Assembly (NCBI GenBank): GCA_025642065.1 | Contig: JAODUP010000118.1 | Span: forward strand, 186,001 to 250,000 | From: Paralvinella palmiformis | Lineage: Eukaryota; Annelida; Polychaeta; Terebellida; Alvinellidae | DNA length: 64,000 bases | Direction of reading: 5' to 3' | Shown: one piece after another, positions 27,635-37,226 of the stretch | Layout: the number at the start of each line of letters is the position of its first letter | How positions within the stretch are numbered: the stretch's first letter is position 1 | Translations under genes and position numbers: made by a program | Notes under the pieces: generated by a model | The model's input: only the letters and a program-made list of their open reading frames with translations | Database searches by the model: none | Told to the model about the DNA's origin: nothing

Positions 27635-28004
27635 ACATGCCTATAACGCATCTATAGATGAAAATAGAATGTATTGACAGTTCTTTCATAAATGTATCAT
27701 ATGTTGTACATCTTTTTTTGACTAAATGATGTTTATATTTTACTTTGAATGCTTATGCTGCTGTTGGCTGAGATGTGGTCATCTGCTCTACCTGGAAAGC
27801 TTCTGTAAACTTGTAAAAATAATAACCATTTCTCCTGAGTCAGGAATGTCAGTTGCATGCCTATATATATATATATATATATATATAGATATAGTAGCTG
27901 ATGAAAGCTGATATCTAAACAGATGTATATTAAGAGCTGTGTGTTATAGGTTGTCATGTTCAGTAAACATATATAAGCTGTTATAGAAAGGTAGACCATT
28001 AAAG

Positions 28005-28059
<55 letters not shown>

Positions 28060-29226
28060 TTTCAAATGTTGATATTTGGATGATGCCATATGTTGTAAAT
28101 TTTAAAATTCTTGTTTCATTGTACACAGATACTATAAAATGATATTTGGTTTAAGCTATGTGCTTGATAGAAATTGTTCCCTTATTTTTTTCAAAATAAA
28201 AGTGAGTTTGTGATGAGTTTGAGTGATTTACTGATTATTATTATTTGAGTGATAGTGGCTATATTCAGAAATACGTGGCATCTCTGTCAGTTGTTGTGGT
28301 GAACTTATAAGTGAATTGGGCATAACATATGTTACTTTTTGGCTGCTTATTTTCAGATATATGTTCTTTTTATTAAGTTTTGTCCTAATTGACTCAATCA
28401 CTTGAATCGCAAATTTTGTTCTCACTGACCAACACATTGAAATCTTCAGTTTAATTTTTTATGAAAAGGGAGATTTATACGTGTAGTTTTATGTATGCAC
28501 TGATTTGTGGAGCTATGGGTTTTTGTGGATGTTTTGGATCTTTTAACCAGATGACAGACCTAGCAAAGACAAATGTTTACTGCTCAACCTTAGGGTTTAT
28601 TAGTTCTAAATATAATCAAGCTAGAAAAATTTCAGGCTTGGGTAATTGATATATATATATATATAATTATAAATTGAAATGTAATCAGTTAAAATTATAT
28701 GATCAGTTTTGTAATTTTGCTGATTGAACTATTCCTTAATCTTTTAGATGTCATTTGAGAGAATGAATGGCTATGCTGTATGCAATATCACTAGACAATA
28801 AGACTAAAATCATATTGTATGTCCCATTGATCTAAATGCAAAGTTTATAAGGGTTAGAAATGAAGAAAAATCTATACATACTTCAAGATTATTGTCCTCT
28901 GAAAAGTAGCATTTAAAATTTAATTGCAGTGAGATTGTCAAATCTAGATATACGCGGCTGTGAATTGTAATTGATTTGCAAGGTCAGACAATTGTATTTG
29001 GTTATATTTCAGACTGTGGTAATTGAAATCTTCAAATAATTGTAATTTATATTGAGAACCTCTTCATGTAATTTTTCCCGTGCCAAACAGAATTATGTGG
29101 TAGAAGGAACATAACACTTTAATCCCTCACTCACTATTCCTGAAAAATGGTACCATCAAAAATTTCTCTGATATATTTTAATATATCCAAACTACATGTG
29201 TACATAATTTATGGTTCTACTGATCT

Positions 29227-29276
<50 letters not shown>

Positions 29277-30637
29277 TTGTTTATAATATATGTAGGTTCT
29301 AAAGGATCAACAGTTAAGTCTGTGTCAGTGACAGGATGTCAGACTATGAAGACCTGTCCACTACCAAGAGGTCGGAATGCTACCATAACAGTGGCCTTCC
29401 ATTCCTGTGAGTATTATTGCCTTGGGTTGTATCTACAAATTTGCATGTACATATTTTTAAACTGTAAATATTTTTAAAACATTATTTCTTGGCTCCTGTT
29501 TGAACCGTTTCATCCAGCCATACTTATTTGATGCATATTATTTCATATCTCTTCTTCAGCTGAAACATTCTCCAAAGCTACAGCAGTTGTACATGGTATC
29601 CTGGCTGATCTTCCTGTACCATTCCCAATACCAAATCCAGACGGATGCAAGTCTTGTGGACTAAAGTGTCCAGTGAAGAAAGAGACCGATAACAATTATG
29701 CAACCAACATATTCATCAAGGATTCCTATCCCAAGGTAACTAAGCTCAGTGGATTGACGGTGTGTTATGGCTAACCTTGATATGAGTGTTGTGATTTTTT
29801 TTTAATATGTAGAAGTGTGTGATGTATTGTATTGGTTTTTCATGCAAACAATGTAGGTAATAATGGATATAAAACAGTACGATACAGGGACACAGATCGA
29901 GACAAATAAGTTAGTGGCTCACAGCATGCATTATCAATGTCTGTGATTGTTTAGTTGATCATGGTTGGCTCTTTGATGTCACCTGGTCAAGGAAATTTCA
30001 CTCCATGTGCTTGTGTTTACATCCACTTTTCCTTCATGTGCTTGTGTTTCACAAATAAATATACAACAAACAAAAACACCATTCTTTATTCAACGCTGCT
30101 AATAAATTGTAACTTCACGTAATTCGGTGATATTGTGGAGGTTTGTTGGGACAAGTAAATTTCAGATGGGACAAGTAAAATTTTGCAGCGCTTGTCCTAC
30201 AGGACAAGTGGATCTCAAGAGTAAATGTCATGCCCTGCAGTAGTACTTTTACACTTCCTTGGGTTTTACAAAAAAAAAGTGGTTGAAAAATGTCAGTATT
30301 AGGCAGTTTATTGATAGATTAGTTTAAAAGTTAAAACTATCCTTTGTGGACGTGACTAATTTAAAGATTAGTTAATTGAATTTACCCACACAGTGACAAG
30401 GTACCTTTAAAATTTGTTCTTACATTATCCAGTATTTACTGTGTTTAGTTTTAAAAAATGTGTTATATTTTCAGAACTGTTAGTACCTGATATGTGATTA
30501 TAATATCTCTTGTTATTTTTCAGGTTCGAGTTGTGGTCAAGTGGGAACTGAAAGATGAAAATGACTCTGACATATTCTGTATTGAAATTCCAGCTGAAGT
30601 TGCTGATTCTGCACATATTGTTAAGAAGCTGAAATAA
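7095..30637 (+). CDS. NPC2: NPC2, lysosomal cholesterol-transfer protein (four exons)
   Basis: Exons 7095-7173, 29296-29406, 29560-29735 and 30524-30637 join in frame to 480 nt, 159 aa, with GT/AG at every junction. Residues 1-20 are a hydrophobic signal peptide ending in alanine, so the protein is secreted and delivered to lysosomes. The mature part starts IRWKDCGSKG, the hallmark of the ML/NPC2 family. The sterol-pocket loop VPFPIPNPDGC is at 83-93, and the C-terminal strand has WELKDEN and IFCIEIP. Cysteines match the three known NPC2 disulfides (26-141, 41-47, 93-100). Residue 96 is an additional cysteine inside GCKSCGLKC, and one residue is inserted there relative to human. An N-glycosylation site NAT is at 54. 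Length fits the usual about 150 aa. The gene takes unesterified cholesterol to NPC1. Intron 1 is unusually long and contains an antisense exon. Confidence 0.93.
8267..8392 (+). pseudogene. MULE transposase fragment
   Basis: An open stretch reads LDFEKAVWRTASMVFPTMGF then KGCAVHFMQ. It follows the MULE transposase pattern in which the catalytic-region aspartate of DFE is followed by a VFP motif and a G-C-x2-H-F signature. It stops after about 41 codons and has no flanking transposase domains, so it is a dead remnant inside NPC2 intron 1. The partial direct repeats GACTC(A/G)CATC(G/A)ATCTCG near 7984 and 8566 may belong to it. Confidence 0.55.
8780..8835 (-). repeat. GGCTCTGTACAAATA-type repeat tail, copy 1
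   Basis: This about 50-bp segment is an inverted copy of 18240-18300; both share GAGCCATTCAAAGG next to GTACAAATAATATTTAATAT. It resembles the 3' tail of a SINE or LINE. Confidence 0.6.
10400..11900 (+). pseudogene. Tigger/pogo-type (Tc1-mariner) transposase remnant
   Basis: Three-frame reading of the plus strand gives consecutive pieces of a CENP-B/Tigger-like transposase. First comes an HTH segment (TESTKKRNLKFRLLKN, later HSDIEAAALLM then FKKFHF). Next are LPQLLQDYHSNVIFSAEENG and LCYKLLPNKVTVLKG, which match the NADETGLFYKLLPNK region before the DDE core, then YHNNKKFG and a degraded PPxTT...QPMD-like stretch (HPSTTRHTQPMDYE). Many frameshifts and stops separate the pieces. The catalytic acidic residues are not intact; the family ADET site reads AEEN. 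It is a fossil, nested in NPC2 intron 1. Confidence 0.75.
12000..14880. other. NPC2 intron 1 stretch without a supported gene
   Basis: The stretch is AT-rich, with a (TA)n tract at 12317-12344 and a (GT)n tract at 14355-14371. A minus-strand frame at 12309-12536 starts outside any recognisable family. I see degraded, possibly transposon-derived sequence at 12700-13420, but no motif firm enough to name. Confidence 0.5.
14899..15180 (+). mobile_element. tRNA-derived SINE, second family (S2)
   Basis: The head reads GATGGCGCAGTTAGCTAGAT (A-box region) and then ACAGGTTCGAAGCTCC (B box), spaced as in a tRNA. A non-tRNA body with CACCCCCTAAGGAGTTGAGG and a tail near TGAAGCACCGTACC follow. It is distinct in sequence from family S1. 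Confidence 0.65.
15200..15420 (+). mobile_element. Possible degenerate tRNA-SINE
   Basis: A weak A-box-like start (GCTCAATGG) with CCAGGTTGTAGATTGG 60 bp further on resembles other GTGG-TTAG...GGTTGTGGGTTC heads in the window (43945, 61725). Ends are not defined. Confidence 0.35.
15699..15737. repeat. (TA)n microsatellite
   Basis: An uninterrupted alternating AT tract. Confidence 0.95.
16331..16401. repeat. (TA)n(TG)n compound microsatellite
   Basis: About 8 TA units run directly into about 26 TG units, the longest TG run in the window. Confidence 0.95.
18100..18215 (-). mobile_element. Probable degenerate tRNA-SINE head
   Basis: On the minus strand a TTAGCCATTGGAACGCTTTA stretch precedes a GAGGTCGGAGGTTTG/TTTGAATC B-box-like run. 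Boundaries are unclear. Confidence 0.35.
18240..18305 (+). repeat. GGCTCTGTACAAATA-type repeat tail, copy 2
   Basis: It is the inverted partner of 8780-8835: TATTTGTACAGCGCCTTTGA followed by ATGGCTCCTG. Confidence 0.6.
19276..22005 (+). repeat. Recent rearranged duplication, order B1-A1-B2-X-A2
   Basis: Block B (about 225 bp, with AACTGAGCCGGGCGACAACG) occurs at 19276-19498 and 19969-20195. Block A (about 470 bp, beginning TGTATATTTTAACCAGTCAG) occurs at 19498-19966 and 21537-22004. Copies differ by only a few bases and a five-base GTTTT expansion in B2. The order fits tandem duplication of a B-X-A unit followed by loss of X from the first copy. X (20196-21536, 1.34 kb) is single copy. The event lies in NPC2 intron 1. 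Confidence 0.9.
20846..21108 (+). other. Unexplained open frame, GC-richer than its surroundings
   Basis: From the ATG at 20857 there are 83 codons with a balanced composition and many CpGs in a strongly AT-rich region. The product contains CGFGDSGDVDTRMEVPVDYC and several cysteines, then ends after EKSR at a TAG-GTAATT that could also be a donor. The possible acceptor at 20845 has a weak pyrimidine tract. I do not recognise the family. It may be an exon of an unannotated gene, a domesticated or captured fragment, or chance. Confidence 0.3.
22012..24420. other. NPC2 intron 1 stretch without a supported gene
   Basis: The first 100 bp continue the A-block family (a diverged partner lies at 28350-28462). 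The rest is AT-rich with short C, GA and CA/CG runs (23190, 23390-23405, 23675-23700). CpG and GC content rise from about 23400 toward the antisense exon. Confidence 0.5.
24482..26287 (-). CDS. Large first exon of an antisense gene nested in NPC2 intron 1; Ser/Thr-rich protein of unknown family
   Basis: The minus-strand frame is open for 602 codons from the ATG at 26287 (MAERCDVTLTEWLSRKLSLL) to a consensus donor AAG|GTGAGT at 24482. Read through the donor, it stops five codons later, so the donor is the likely real end. The product is hydrophilic, rich in Ser, Thr, Asp and Arg, with no signal peptide or membrane segment, and looks disordered. It carries several basophilic kinase-type sites (RRHSIW near 205, RRQSDP, KRRASVA near 555) and two tryptophan-bearing basic patches (SIWQRLQNIVKTKPKNK; RHKRHHHIWDD). 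The C-terminal end of the exon, MSWYLTEEGRPPGAELYDDK, looks more ordered and may lead into a domain encoded by further exons at lower coordinates that I could not find. Composition is GC-richer than the intron around it. I do not recognise the family. Coding status is strongly supported by length alone. Confidence 0.75.
26288..26900 (-). promoter_or_regulatory. CpG-rich 5' flank of the antisense gene
   Basis: This stretch is clearly richer in G+C and CpG (CGCGCGCGTT near 26366, many CG dinucleotides to about 26760) than the AT-rich intron. It lies immediately upstream of the 602-codon frame, so it probably contains its promoter and 5' UTR. No TATA box was picked out. A (GT)n run is at 26878-26896. 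Confidence 0.5.
27269..27308. repeat. (CT)n(GT)n microsatellite
   Basis: A run of CT repeats is followed by GTGTGTGG-type repeats. Confidence 0.9.
27602..27631. repeat. (TG)n microsatellite
   Basis: About 15 TG units. Confidence 0.95.
28009..28057. repeat. (TA)n microsatellite abutting old A-block copy
   Basis: About 24 TA units end where homology to block A begins. Confidence 0.95.
28066..28462 (+). repeat. Old diverged copy of block A
   Basis: It aligns in order with 21697-22112: ATTTGGATGATG, TTGTGAACTTTAAAATTC-like, GATATTTGGTTTAAGCTATG, GATAGAAATTGTTCCCT, AAAATAAAAGTGA, TTGAATCGCAAATTTT and TCTTCAGTTTAATTTTTTA. It has many substitutions and small deletions, so it is much older than the 19.5/21.5-kb pair. 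The homology runs past the 3' edge of the recent block A. Confidence 0.85.
29228..29274. repeat. (TA)n microsatellite just before NPC2 exon 2
   Basis: About 23 TA units end roughly 20 bp upstream of the exon 2 acceptor, in the place of a normal polypyrimidine tract. Confidence 0.95.
29296..29406 (+). CDS. NPC2: NPC2 exon 2
   Basis: This exon is 111 nt, phase 1 at both ends, between acceptor TATGTAG and donor GTGAGT. It encodes residues 27-63, including Cys41, Cys47 and the NAT glycosylation site. Confidence 0.92.
29560..29735 (+). CDS. NPC2: NPC2 exon 3
   Basis: This exon is 176 nt between CTTCTTCAG and GTAACT, ending in phase 0 after ...SYPK. It encodes the sterol-binding loop VPFPIP and the cysteine cluster GCKSCGLKC. 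Confidence 0.92.
30524..30637 (+). CDS. NPC2: NPC2 exon 4 with stop
   Basis: It follows TATTTTTCAG and encodes the last two beta strands (VRVVVKWELKDEN, IFCIEIP), ending ...KKLK and TAA. Confidence 0.92.
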   Translation, partial: VRVVVKWELKDENDSDIFCIEIPAEVADSAHIVKKLK

Positions 30638-31700
30638 GTTTGTCAGGAGGTTACTGGTGTTGTAAACATGCAAGGATCACCTCAAAGAATGTGTGTGTGT
30701 GTGTGTGTGTGTGTAAACTGTGTCTGATTTTGACAAGTTTTAGAAACTGATTCATATATTAACTTAATGCTGTACTGGATGTACATTGTAACTTGTTAAA
30801 TATGCTGCAGTGCCTTGTTATAGCTGACTTCAAAGTTTATTTGAATCAACAGAAGAAGTGGGCATTTAGTAATCATTGTAGACACAAGTTTTAAGAAACC
30901 TTGGAAGAAAAGAATCAATATTGTTTAAGGTTTGTCTTGCCAATTGTGAGAAGCTGTTGGGTCTGAGCAATGTACAAACCAGGACAAAATAACATTTGTT
31001 TTAATTATTTTAGCTCCTGGCTCGTTTTTCTTCTTCCCTTAGTTATATTAGCTCACTATATAAACAGACATCCTGCTGATTGTTTTGCTGGACCACATTC
31101 TAAAACCTGATACGACAAGAATTTTATAAATTTATCACTTACTTCAATCCTGTAATCATAGATATAGCATGTTTTTTTCTCTGAATTAACAGTCTATAAA
31201 GTTTGCCTTTGACTGCATTTGAAGCCTTTACTTGCACCATGAAATATGTTCCCTTGTTCTATGGTTACTTGTCATGCTGTGTATAAATCTGTTTGTCAAA
31301 GAACTATTCCATTTGTAGATCTGAAAATATCAAGTAGTGTTTCGTTTATTCTAATAAGGTGTATACATGACAGATTACTTCTGCTGGATTTTGTAATGCA
31401 TTTGCTTACAGGCATGTATGTGTATTTTGATACTATTTTTTAGATCGGCAAATATTCCAAGTAATCATATTAGACAGTTCAGCTTTTGGGTTGTGTTCGT
31501 ATTCCTGAGGTCCCAAATGTTTATTGAAATAAATTATTATTTAGTTAGACCGGTTTGGTGATCATTGTAACTTACATATGATGGTAAATAATGCTTTTAA
31601 TAGTATGGCTCAAATGTATCTGATAGTTTACATAATTGCTCTATAATATTAGGATTACTTGACTGAATATGTTTTTAATCAAATGCATTTGAAATTAAAG
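30638..31700 (+). terminator. NPC2: NPC2 3' UTR with candidate poly(A) signals
   Basis: The stretch is AT-rich and non-coding, with a (GT)n run at 30691-30714. AATAAA occurs at 31528-31533 and an ATTAAA near 31692; either could end the transcript. No other gene signal lies in it. Confidence 0.45.
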
Positions 31701-32944
31701 CTGTGTTACTATAAAGAAGGTGTCTGTTTTCATTGAGCATGTAAAAGAATGGAACACACTTGGGTATTGATAAAAATTCCAATAAATATATGCAGCTTTG
31801 TTCTATGCACATATAAAAATGAACTAATTTGCATTCTAACACAGGTGTATAGCAATTCTAGGTGCTCCACACTCACCCACAATTTGAACAGTCCATAAAG
31901 GTGACAAAACTTTAAAATATTATTCTGAACTAGCTTCATAAAAGTCTTCACACACAAGTAATTAAATAAACTTGAGAACAATATAATGTCTTAAAATAAT
32001 GCCCTACAACTTCTGTGCAACATAAAATATTTCGAAGAAATTATTTACTCTTGTATTTGTTTTAGAAATATGTTAATTGCAACTGACATAGAGTGATGAT
32101 GAAGAATTTTTGGGTTTTGAATAAATATTGCTCATTTTAGTGAGTCTTATACGCGGGTTCGACTACAGGTGTGTTTATTGGTCCTAAAAGCAGGTGCGAC
32201 TTGTACGCGAGTATATTCGGTAACATGGGAGAATGGTTAAAGGTAACAATATACACAAAGGAAATAATTATTTTCTCTTTTTGGTCCTATCCTGAACATC
32301 TTAAAATGTATTTTTTTTACATCAAGGGGCTGTTTTAATTTATTTAAATACGGGTTTTTTACAGTGTCATATGCCTGCATAAAACTTAAGTTTCCAGTTA
32401 TTCCAAAAAATATTTTTAATTTAGAAACTAGTTTATTGTTACGACACTAAATGTTAATAAAATGTGGCAAGACCAATATAGGAATTTTGATAAAAAGATT
32501 TCAGTTGTTTTATTAACCGATTATACCATACCTGTGTCAATCCGTGCATACATATTGGAACATATATTGGTATACATATCCCCTAAATAGCATGCTTCAT
32601 CAGCATGGCTACTGTATTGTTGACGTTTATTAATCTTGTTAAAAAACATAGCATTTTTATAACGATCATAAATTATATCGATTTATTAATACTAGTTATC
32701 AAATAAAAACCATCTAACTTTCTGAACATAACCATTAATTAAGTGACTGTTTGAATATTACCATAATGGAGTGTGTTTACTAAGTTCTGTATCAGTGGAT
32801 TTCAATTTATATTGTCTGGTTGATGATTCTTCTTCCTAATGAAGTACAAAATCCAAACTTAAATATTGCCTATTGGTGTCCAGTGAGTGCTGGTAGGGTG
32901 ACTATATAAAACTTGTGTGTGTCGTGCAGGGTGCGTACGTCAGT

Positions 32945-32981
<37 letters not shown>

Positions 32982-33360
32982 CTGGCATATCTTATCAGGC
33001 TTTGGCTATAAGAAGCCCCCCCCCCTAAATTTGTTTTATGATGTATTTCGAAAAACGGTTTATTAAATTTGTAAAAAAATTGTCACAGAAAATGATAACG
33101 TAACAATCTATACATACGTCTACTGAAATTGTCATAATTGGCGCGATTTGCTTCGCGTAACTACTCAAACATATTTGTCATGGTCTTCTGCCCCAATCCA
33201 ATTCGTTTGAAATGTAAATAATTAATCACACATTTAAAAATAATTATACGGGTATTTAAAAACTGTTTTCTGACTGTTTCCTTTTGACGGCGAATTATTC
33301 GTTGGCTAAGAAAGACAGATATAGCCGCCATGTAGGGACACTGAACGAATGATATTATGG
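31700..33360. other. Intergenic, repeats only
   Basis: The stretch contains the element end at 32084-32224, a (TA)n tract at 32947-32978, and a 45-bp motif at about 32823-32875 shared with 6120-6170 (both read TTCTTCTTCCTAAT then TACAAAATCCAAACTT). I see no coding region. Confidence 0.6.
32084..32224 (-). mobile_element. End of a DNA-element family with GCGACTTATACGCG-type terminus
   Basis: Read on the minus strand it aligns over about 140 bp with 46458-46610: ATACTCGCGTACAAGTCGCACC, TAGGACC, GTATAAGACTCACTAAAAT, CAAAACCCAAAAAT and TTCATCATCACTCT blocks occur in the same order. The outer end is TATATTCGGTAAC here and TACGGTAGACC at 62226. Confidence 0.75.
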
Positions 33361-33510
33361 CTGTTTTAGTTTGATTTGATTTATTTATATCTTTTTGTGC
33401 ATTGCGGGGTTTGCGTGACATGATTAACATGCTTTCATTTAGATAGAATACAAGTTATGTACATACGTGTATAAAACTAATAATTGTACAGCTTGCAATT
33501 TGCCGGTGAT
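33361..33510 (-). mobile_element. LINE 3'-end family, copy 1
   Basis: On the minus strand it ends in CACAAAAAGATATAAATAAA, typical of LINE 3' termini, preceded by CATGCAAACCCC-like and GTATTCTA(T/A)(C/G)TAAATG blocks. It matches 52688-52840. Confidence 0.6.
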
Positions 33511-33539
33511 ATTTGTTTGCTACACACATCATTACTCAG

Positions 33540-33720
33540 CTATCTGGTGGAGCACGGGTCGGCTTATTCCCAGATGATTAGGTGGTCGAGCCATCGTCAG
33601 GTCGATGTGAAACGGTAGGTTAACCGGCGGGTCGACCACGATGCAACCGGAGAACCACCGACGATCCTTTGCTGGCCCGACGAAGAGATGCTATCTGGGC
33701 TTGATTTGAATATCTCAGTG
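33540..33720. other. GC-rich 180-bp island with inverted GGTGGTCGA/TCGACCACG
   Basis: This short block is much richer in G+C and CpG than its surroundings. GGTGGTCGAGCCATCG and TCGACCACGATGCAACC form partial inverted repeats about 55 bp apart. No frame or known element was recognised. Confidence 0.4.
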
Positions 33721-33999
33721 TAGTCAGTACGACTGAATATTATGTCATCATAGTAGCTTTCATAATACCAGCTTATTCCCTATCAGAAGAGTTGAATCGA
33801 GATTGAAGACTTCTATGTCAATTTCTCAAGTTGTTTATGGGCGGTTTAAACACCCTTTGGGATGTGAAAACCAGTTTGGAATGTTCCTGAGCCCCTACAT
33901 GGATCGAATCTAGGCCAACGCATAGAGAAGGTCACTCAATTGGCTGTGATTTTTTTTTACTATGATGGATGATATCGTAAATAAAGTGTAAATTATCTC

Positions 34000-35880
34000 C
34001 AGGAATACTTTTTGGTCATGATGATATTCACGTGGATGTAAAGATGTTCATACTATTAAAGAAAATTGTGAAATATCGGAAAGTGAGGGCTCTTGACTCA
34101 ACTGTCTCAAGGTGCTTTGATACTTTTTTAGAATGACAGGCACCTATAGCGAGTGGTAATGTGGTATGTCTATCTACCTAGTGTACCTTAGTACACTGAC
34201 GACATATCAGTAGCTAAGAGAAAGGGTCGCCCATTTGGAACGCCATTGGAGAAGGCCTTGACTCATTCTATAAATCGTGAAGTATTAAAAACTCGGAGAT
34301 AGTATCTTAAATATATCATCAACGATGGTAATTAAATTCCCTTATTTTAACATCAAAGTCACTGAGTGCGCTCATGATAAAAGAACAGTCACGGTCTCCA
34401 TTAAACTATTACACGCCAAGGGCTGTGCTATACTTTAAAAAATCACTTCAGCAGAAGGATTATATTTCAAATATTTTAAGAAAATAAATAAAATCCGAAA
34501 GGAAATGGACTCCACAGATTGCCCCAAACTCCTTCGGACAGTGCTGCATGAATCACTGTTGCAAACTTTCAAACACACTTCCTAAGACGAGATCAGATGT
34601 TTCATCAGATAGTTGTCAATTAAGTAAACCTTGGTTTAAAAAGAATCTTTGGCCGACATGGATGTTAAACGATTACCTGAATGGTGTTATTTTATTTATT
34701 TACTGACAAAGTGAATCTATCTGTCGATGTCCAAAGGAATAGTGTCCAACTCCGTGGAAAAGGCGCTGTTGGAGCCTCCGGCTAAGAAACATGGTCGCTG
34801 TGCATCGAGTGGTCTGTGCTGAGTCCAAACGATGGTGTTGTTATTACACATAATTCATTTCATGTGGTACATATGTGAATCCGCACTTCCTTTAACTGAG
34901 TCACGGAACGTTATATTCCCTTCGCGATTCGGGCTATCGCCATAAAAAAGGTTTTTATAATACCCTTTATCAGGATAAGAACACAAAAATATATATGTAA
35001 ATTGTAAAAAGTTGAAGCAGTTTTAGGTTTGCAGCAAAAGGGTCAATTTAAATAAGCCAATTTAAAGACAATGTTAGTTCCATTGTTTGCGTTTGACAAC
35101 GTAATAACGTTCATTACTACATATCCCCAATATATCACAGGTGCTTATAGTATGTTTACGATATCGGGGGATTTGTTGTGATTGGATGAAATCTTGAGTA
35201 CAATACCCAATCATAAAAATGTTGATGAGTTGTAATTAAATATATATTAATCATAGTGTTCGTGCAGATTATCACTGATTAATCGATGTAAATCTATAAC
35301 TATCGAGCTTAAGACAGCAGCGTTAATGTATCAGCAATCAAGTGCTTTTTAATGATAATCCACTCCATCTCGACAATACTGCTAATCAGTCTCACCCTGT
35401 GCTTTTGTTGTGCATGATAATTGCTTGAAATAAGGCTTTACAAACAGAAATATCAATTAGACACAATGAAAGTTTAACAATATTAATTTATAATTGTATA
35501 GGGATTGATCCGTATTAACACATGAATATACAACTTTTTAACAATGAGTCTTGCGCCCAGCTTTTATTGAACAAATAATACACTAGTGATAAACATGCGA
35601 TTAAAAACCGAAGTGTACGCTCTAAATGATGAATGTCGTTCGTGAATCATGTTCAAACGAGGTATATATCTGCATGTTATATTTCTAGAAAATGAGAATC
35701 TCGCGAAATTACACGTAATATCTACATAGCCAGAGATCGCTTTTAGCATAATGTCGCAACATACATTGCAACATAACACAAGACATGAAATATATATGTA
35801 ATTAGTAATTAGTGTTTGTTGTGGCAATATAAGTATGACTGTTGATCACAAATATAAAAATAGATTACCACAATACATTA
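34000..35880. other. Intergenic, nothing recognised
   Basis: The stretch is AT-rich with no supported gene or repeat. A minus-strand frame at 35564-35827 looks like chance. Confidence 0.5.
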
Positions 35881-35889
35881 AATATATAG

Positions 35890-36960
35890 CCCCATATGTT
35901 TTTGAATTGTTTTTCCGTACATTGCTGGATGCATATTTTTTCCTCAACTTTGAGTTTTTTTTTTAAATAGCCAAGAAATTAAGAAGATTAATATGTTTTT
36001 GATTTTTTAAAACAATGTATATAAGATTTGGCAACAATTAGACACTAATTAAAGATTATGCCCTCATTAGTTTCAACTGGTAATCTCAGAATGATTTTGT
36101 CCTCAGCCAATGGATTTAATTTTGAATATTTTAATGAATTCCACCACGTTACAAATGATTCCCAATATCTACTAACTCGAGGACACGTAACAAGATAATG
36201 ACTGATATCTTATTATTGATACAGTATACATATTGGCAATGGTTAGTATTTACTACTTTTCTAACATAAAGCCATGCATTACGTGACATCATTCTATGTA
36301 TTATCTTATATTGAAGACTGCAAACAGATTTCCCTGCACACCTTAAAGGGGGCTGTAAATATCGATGGCCAGATGGTGTGATCTATATTTTACTGATTCT
36401 CCCATCTCGTGAGTCATATTGGTGGTATTGCTGGTGTTCGAATTTGTATAAATGTCCAGTATAATACGTAGGACTTTGTACCGATTAGATCTAAAGCTGG
36501 CGAGTGCAGTTGCTCTATCTTATCATTATTATATGTAGGGAGAAGTCTGCTGGCATATTTGTGCTGAATGTAATTTATTGTTTTGCAGTTCTAATATATG
36601 GATCCATGAGCCAGGTATAGCCTGCCGAATTATCAGACGGTCTATAAACGAACAATTGATTTGATACTTTTGTTAAGTTCATCCTGGCTCAGAAAATTAC
36701 CGAAGTAGTCCAGCATGTCTTCTACATATCTAATTCCGCTTCGGAACCAACATTTCCAGAATACTGTGTTTGACAAAGTTGATCATTCTTTCGTAATATC
36801 AGCACTCGAATCAATTCTGTACCCCATATACACTTTACAATTGGTAATATTTCTACGAAACGGATTTTTGTTTATTCCCGCTGTAATCCCATGTACTTGT
36901 ATTCTGAAAGCGGGTACTCTAAATGAACCAAAACCTGCGTATACTGAACGTATAATAAAT
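35890..36960 (-). pseudogene. L1/Tx1-like LINE, ORF2 C-terminal remnant
   Basis: Minus-strand reading gives, in order, TVFWKCWFRSGIRYVEDMLD with YFGNFLSQDELNK, then TKSYVLYWTFIQ, YKIIHRMMSRNAWLYVRKVV, YWESFVTWWNSLKY, DKIILRLPVETNEG and CLIVAKSYIH. This order (W-x-GI-V-DLL-G-FL, then HRI-T-N, then FW-x-W, then ILG, then AK-YIY) is typical of the C-terminal part of L1-type ORF2 after the RT domain. Several stops and frame changes make it a fossil. The RT catalytic part is absent and the element is 5'-truncated. Confidence 0.7.
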
Positions 36961-37226
36961 CACATACAAAAGTCATGGTCGATCGGTCGGTCAGTCGGTT
37001 GGTTTAGCCTCGACAATCAGTGGTGACACCTGGGGACAAATAATAGGCGACTCATTTGGGAAACATCCCCATAAATACAGATGTGAGTGGGATTCGAACC
37101 AACGAACTTAATATGTATATATAGGTAAGTTTGATTAGTAATTTTGTTAGAGTACGGCAGCCATATGGTGTAAACATTATACCATCAGGTAAATATAATA
37201 TACTGCTGGTTCACGTACGGGATATA

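Noticed and set aside
27733..28126. Frames rich in Tyr-Ile repeats
   Set aside because: They are translations of (TA)n microsatellites; similar cases are at 15676, 29211, 37430 and 52065.
36715..37026. Plus-strand 103-codon frame
   Set aside because: The minus strand there reads as LINE ORF2 sequence, which explains the openness.
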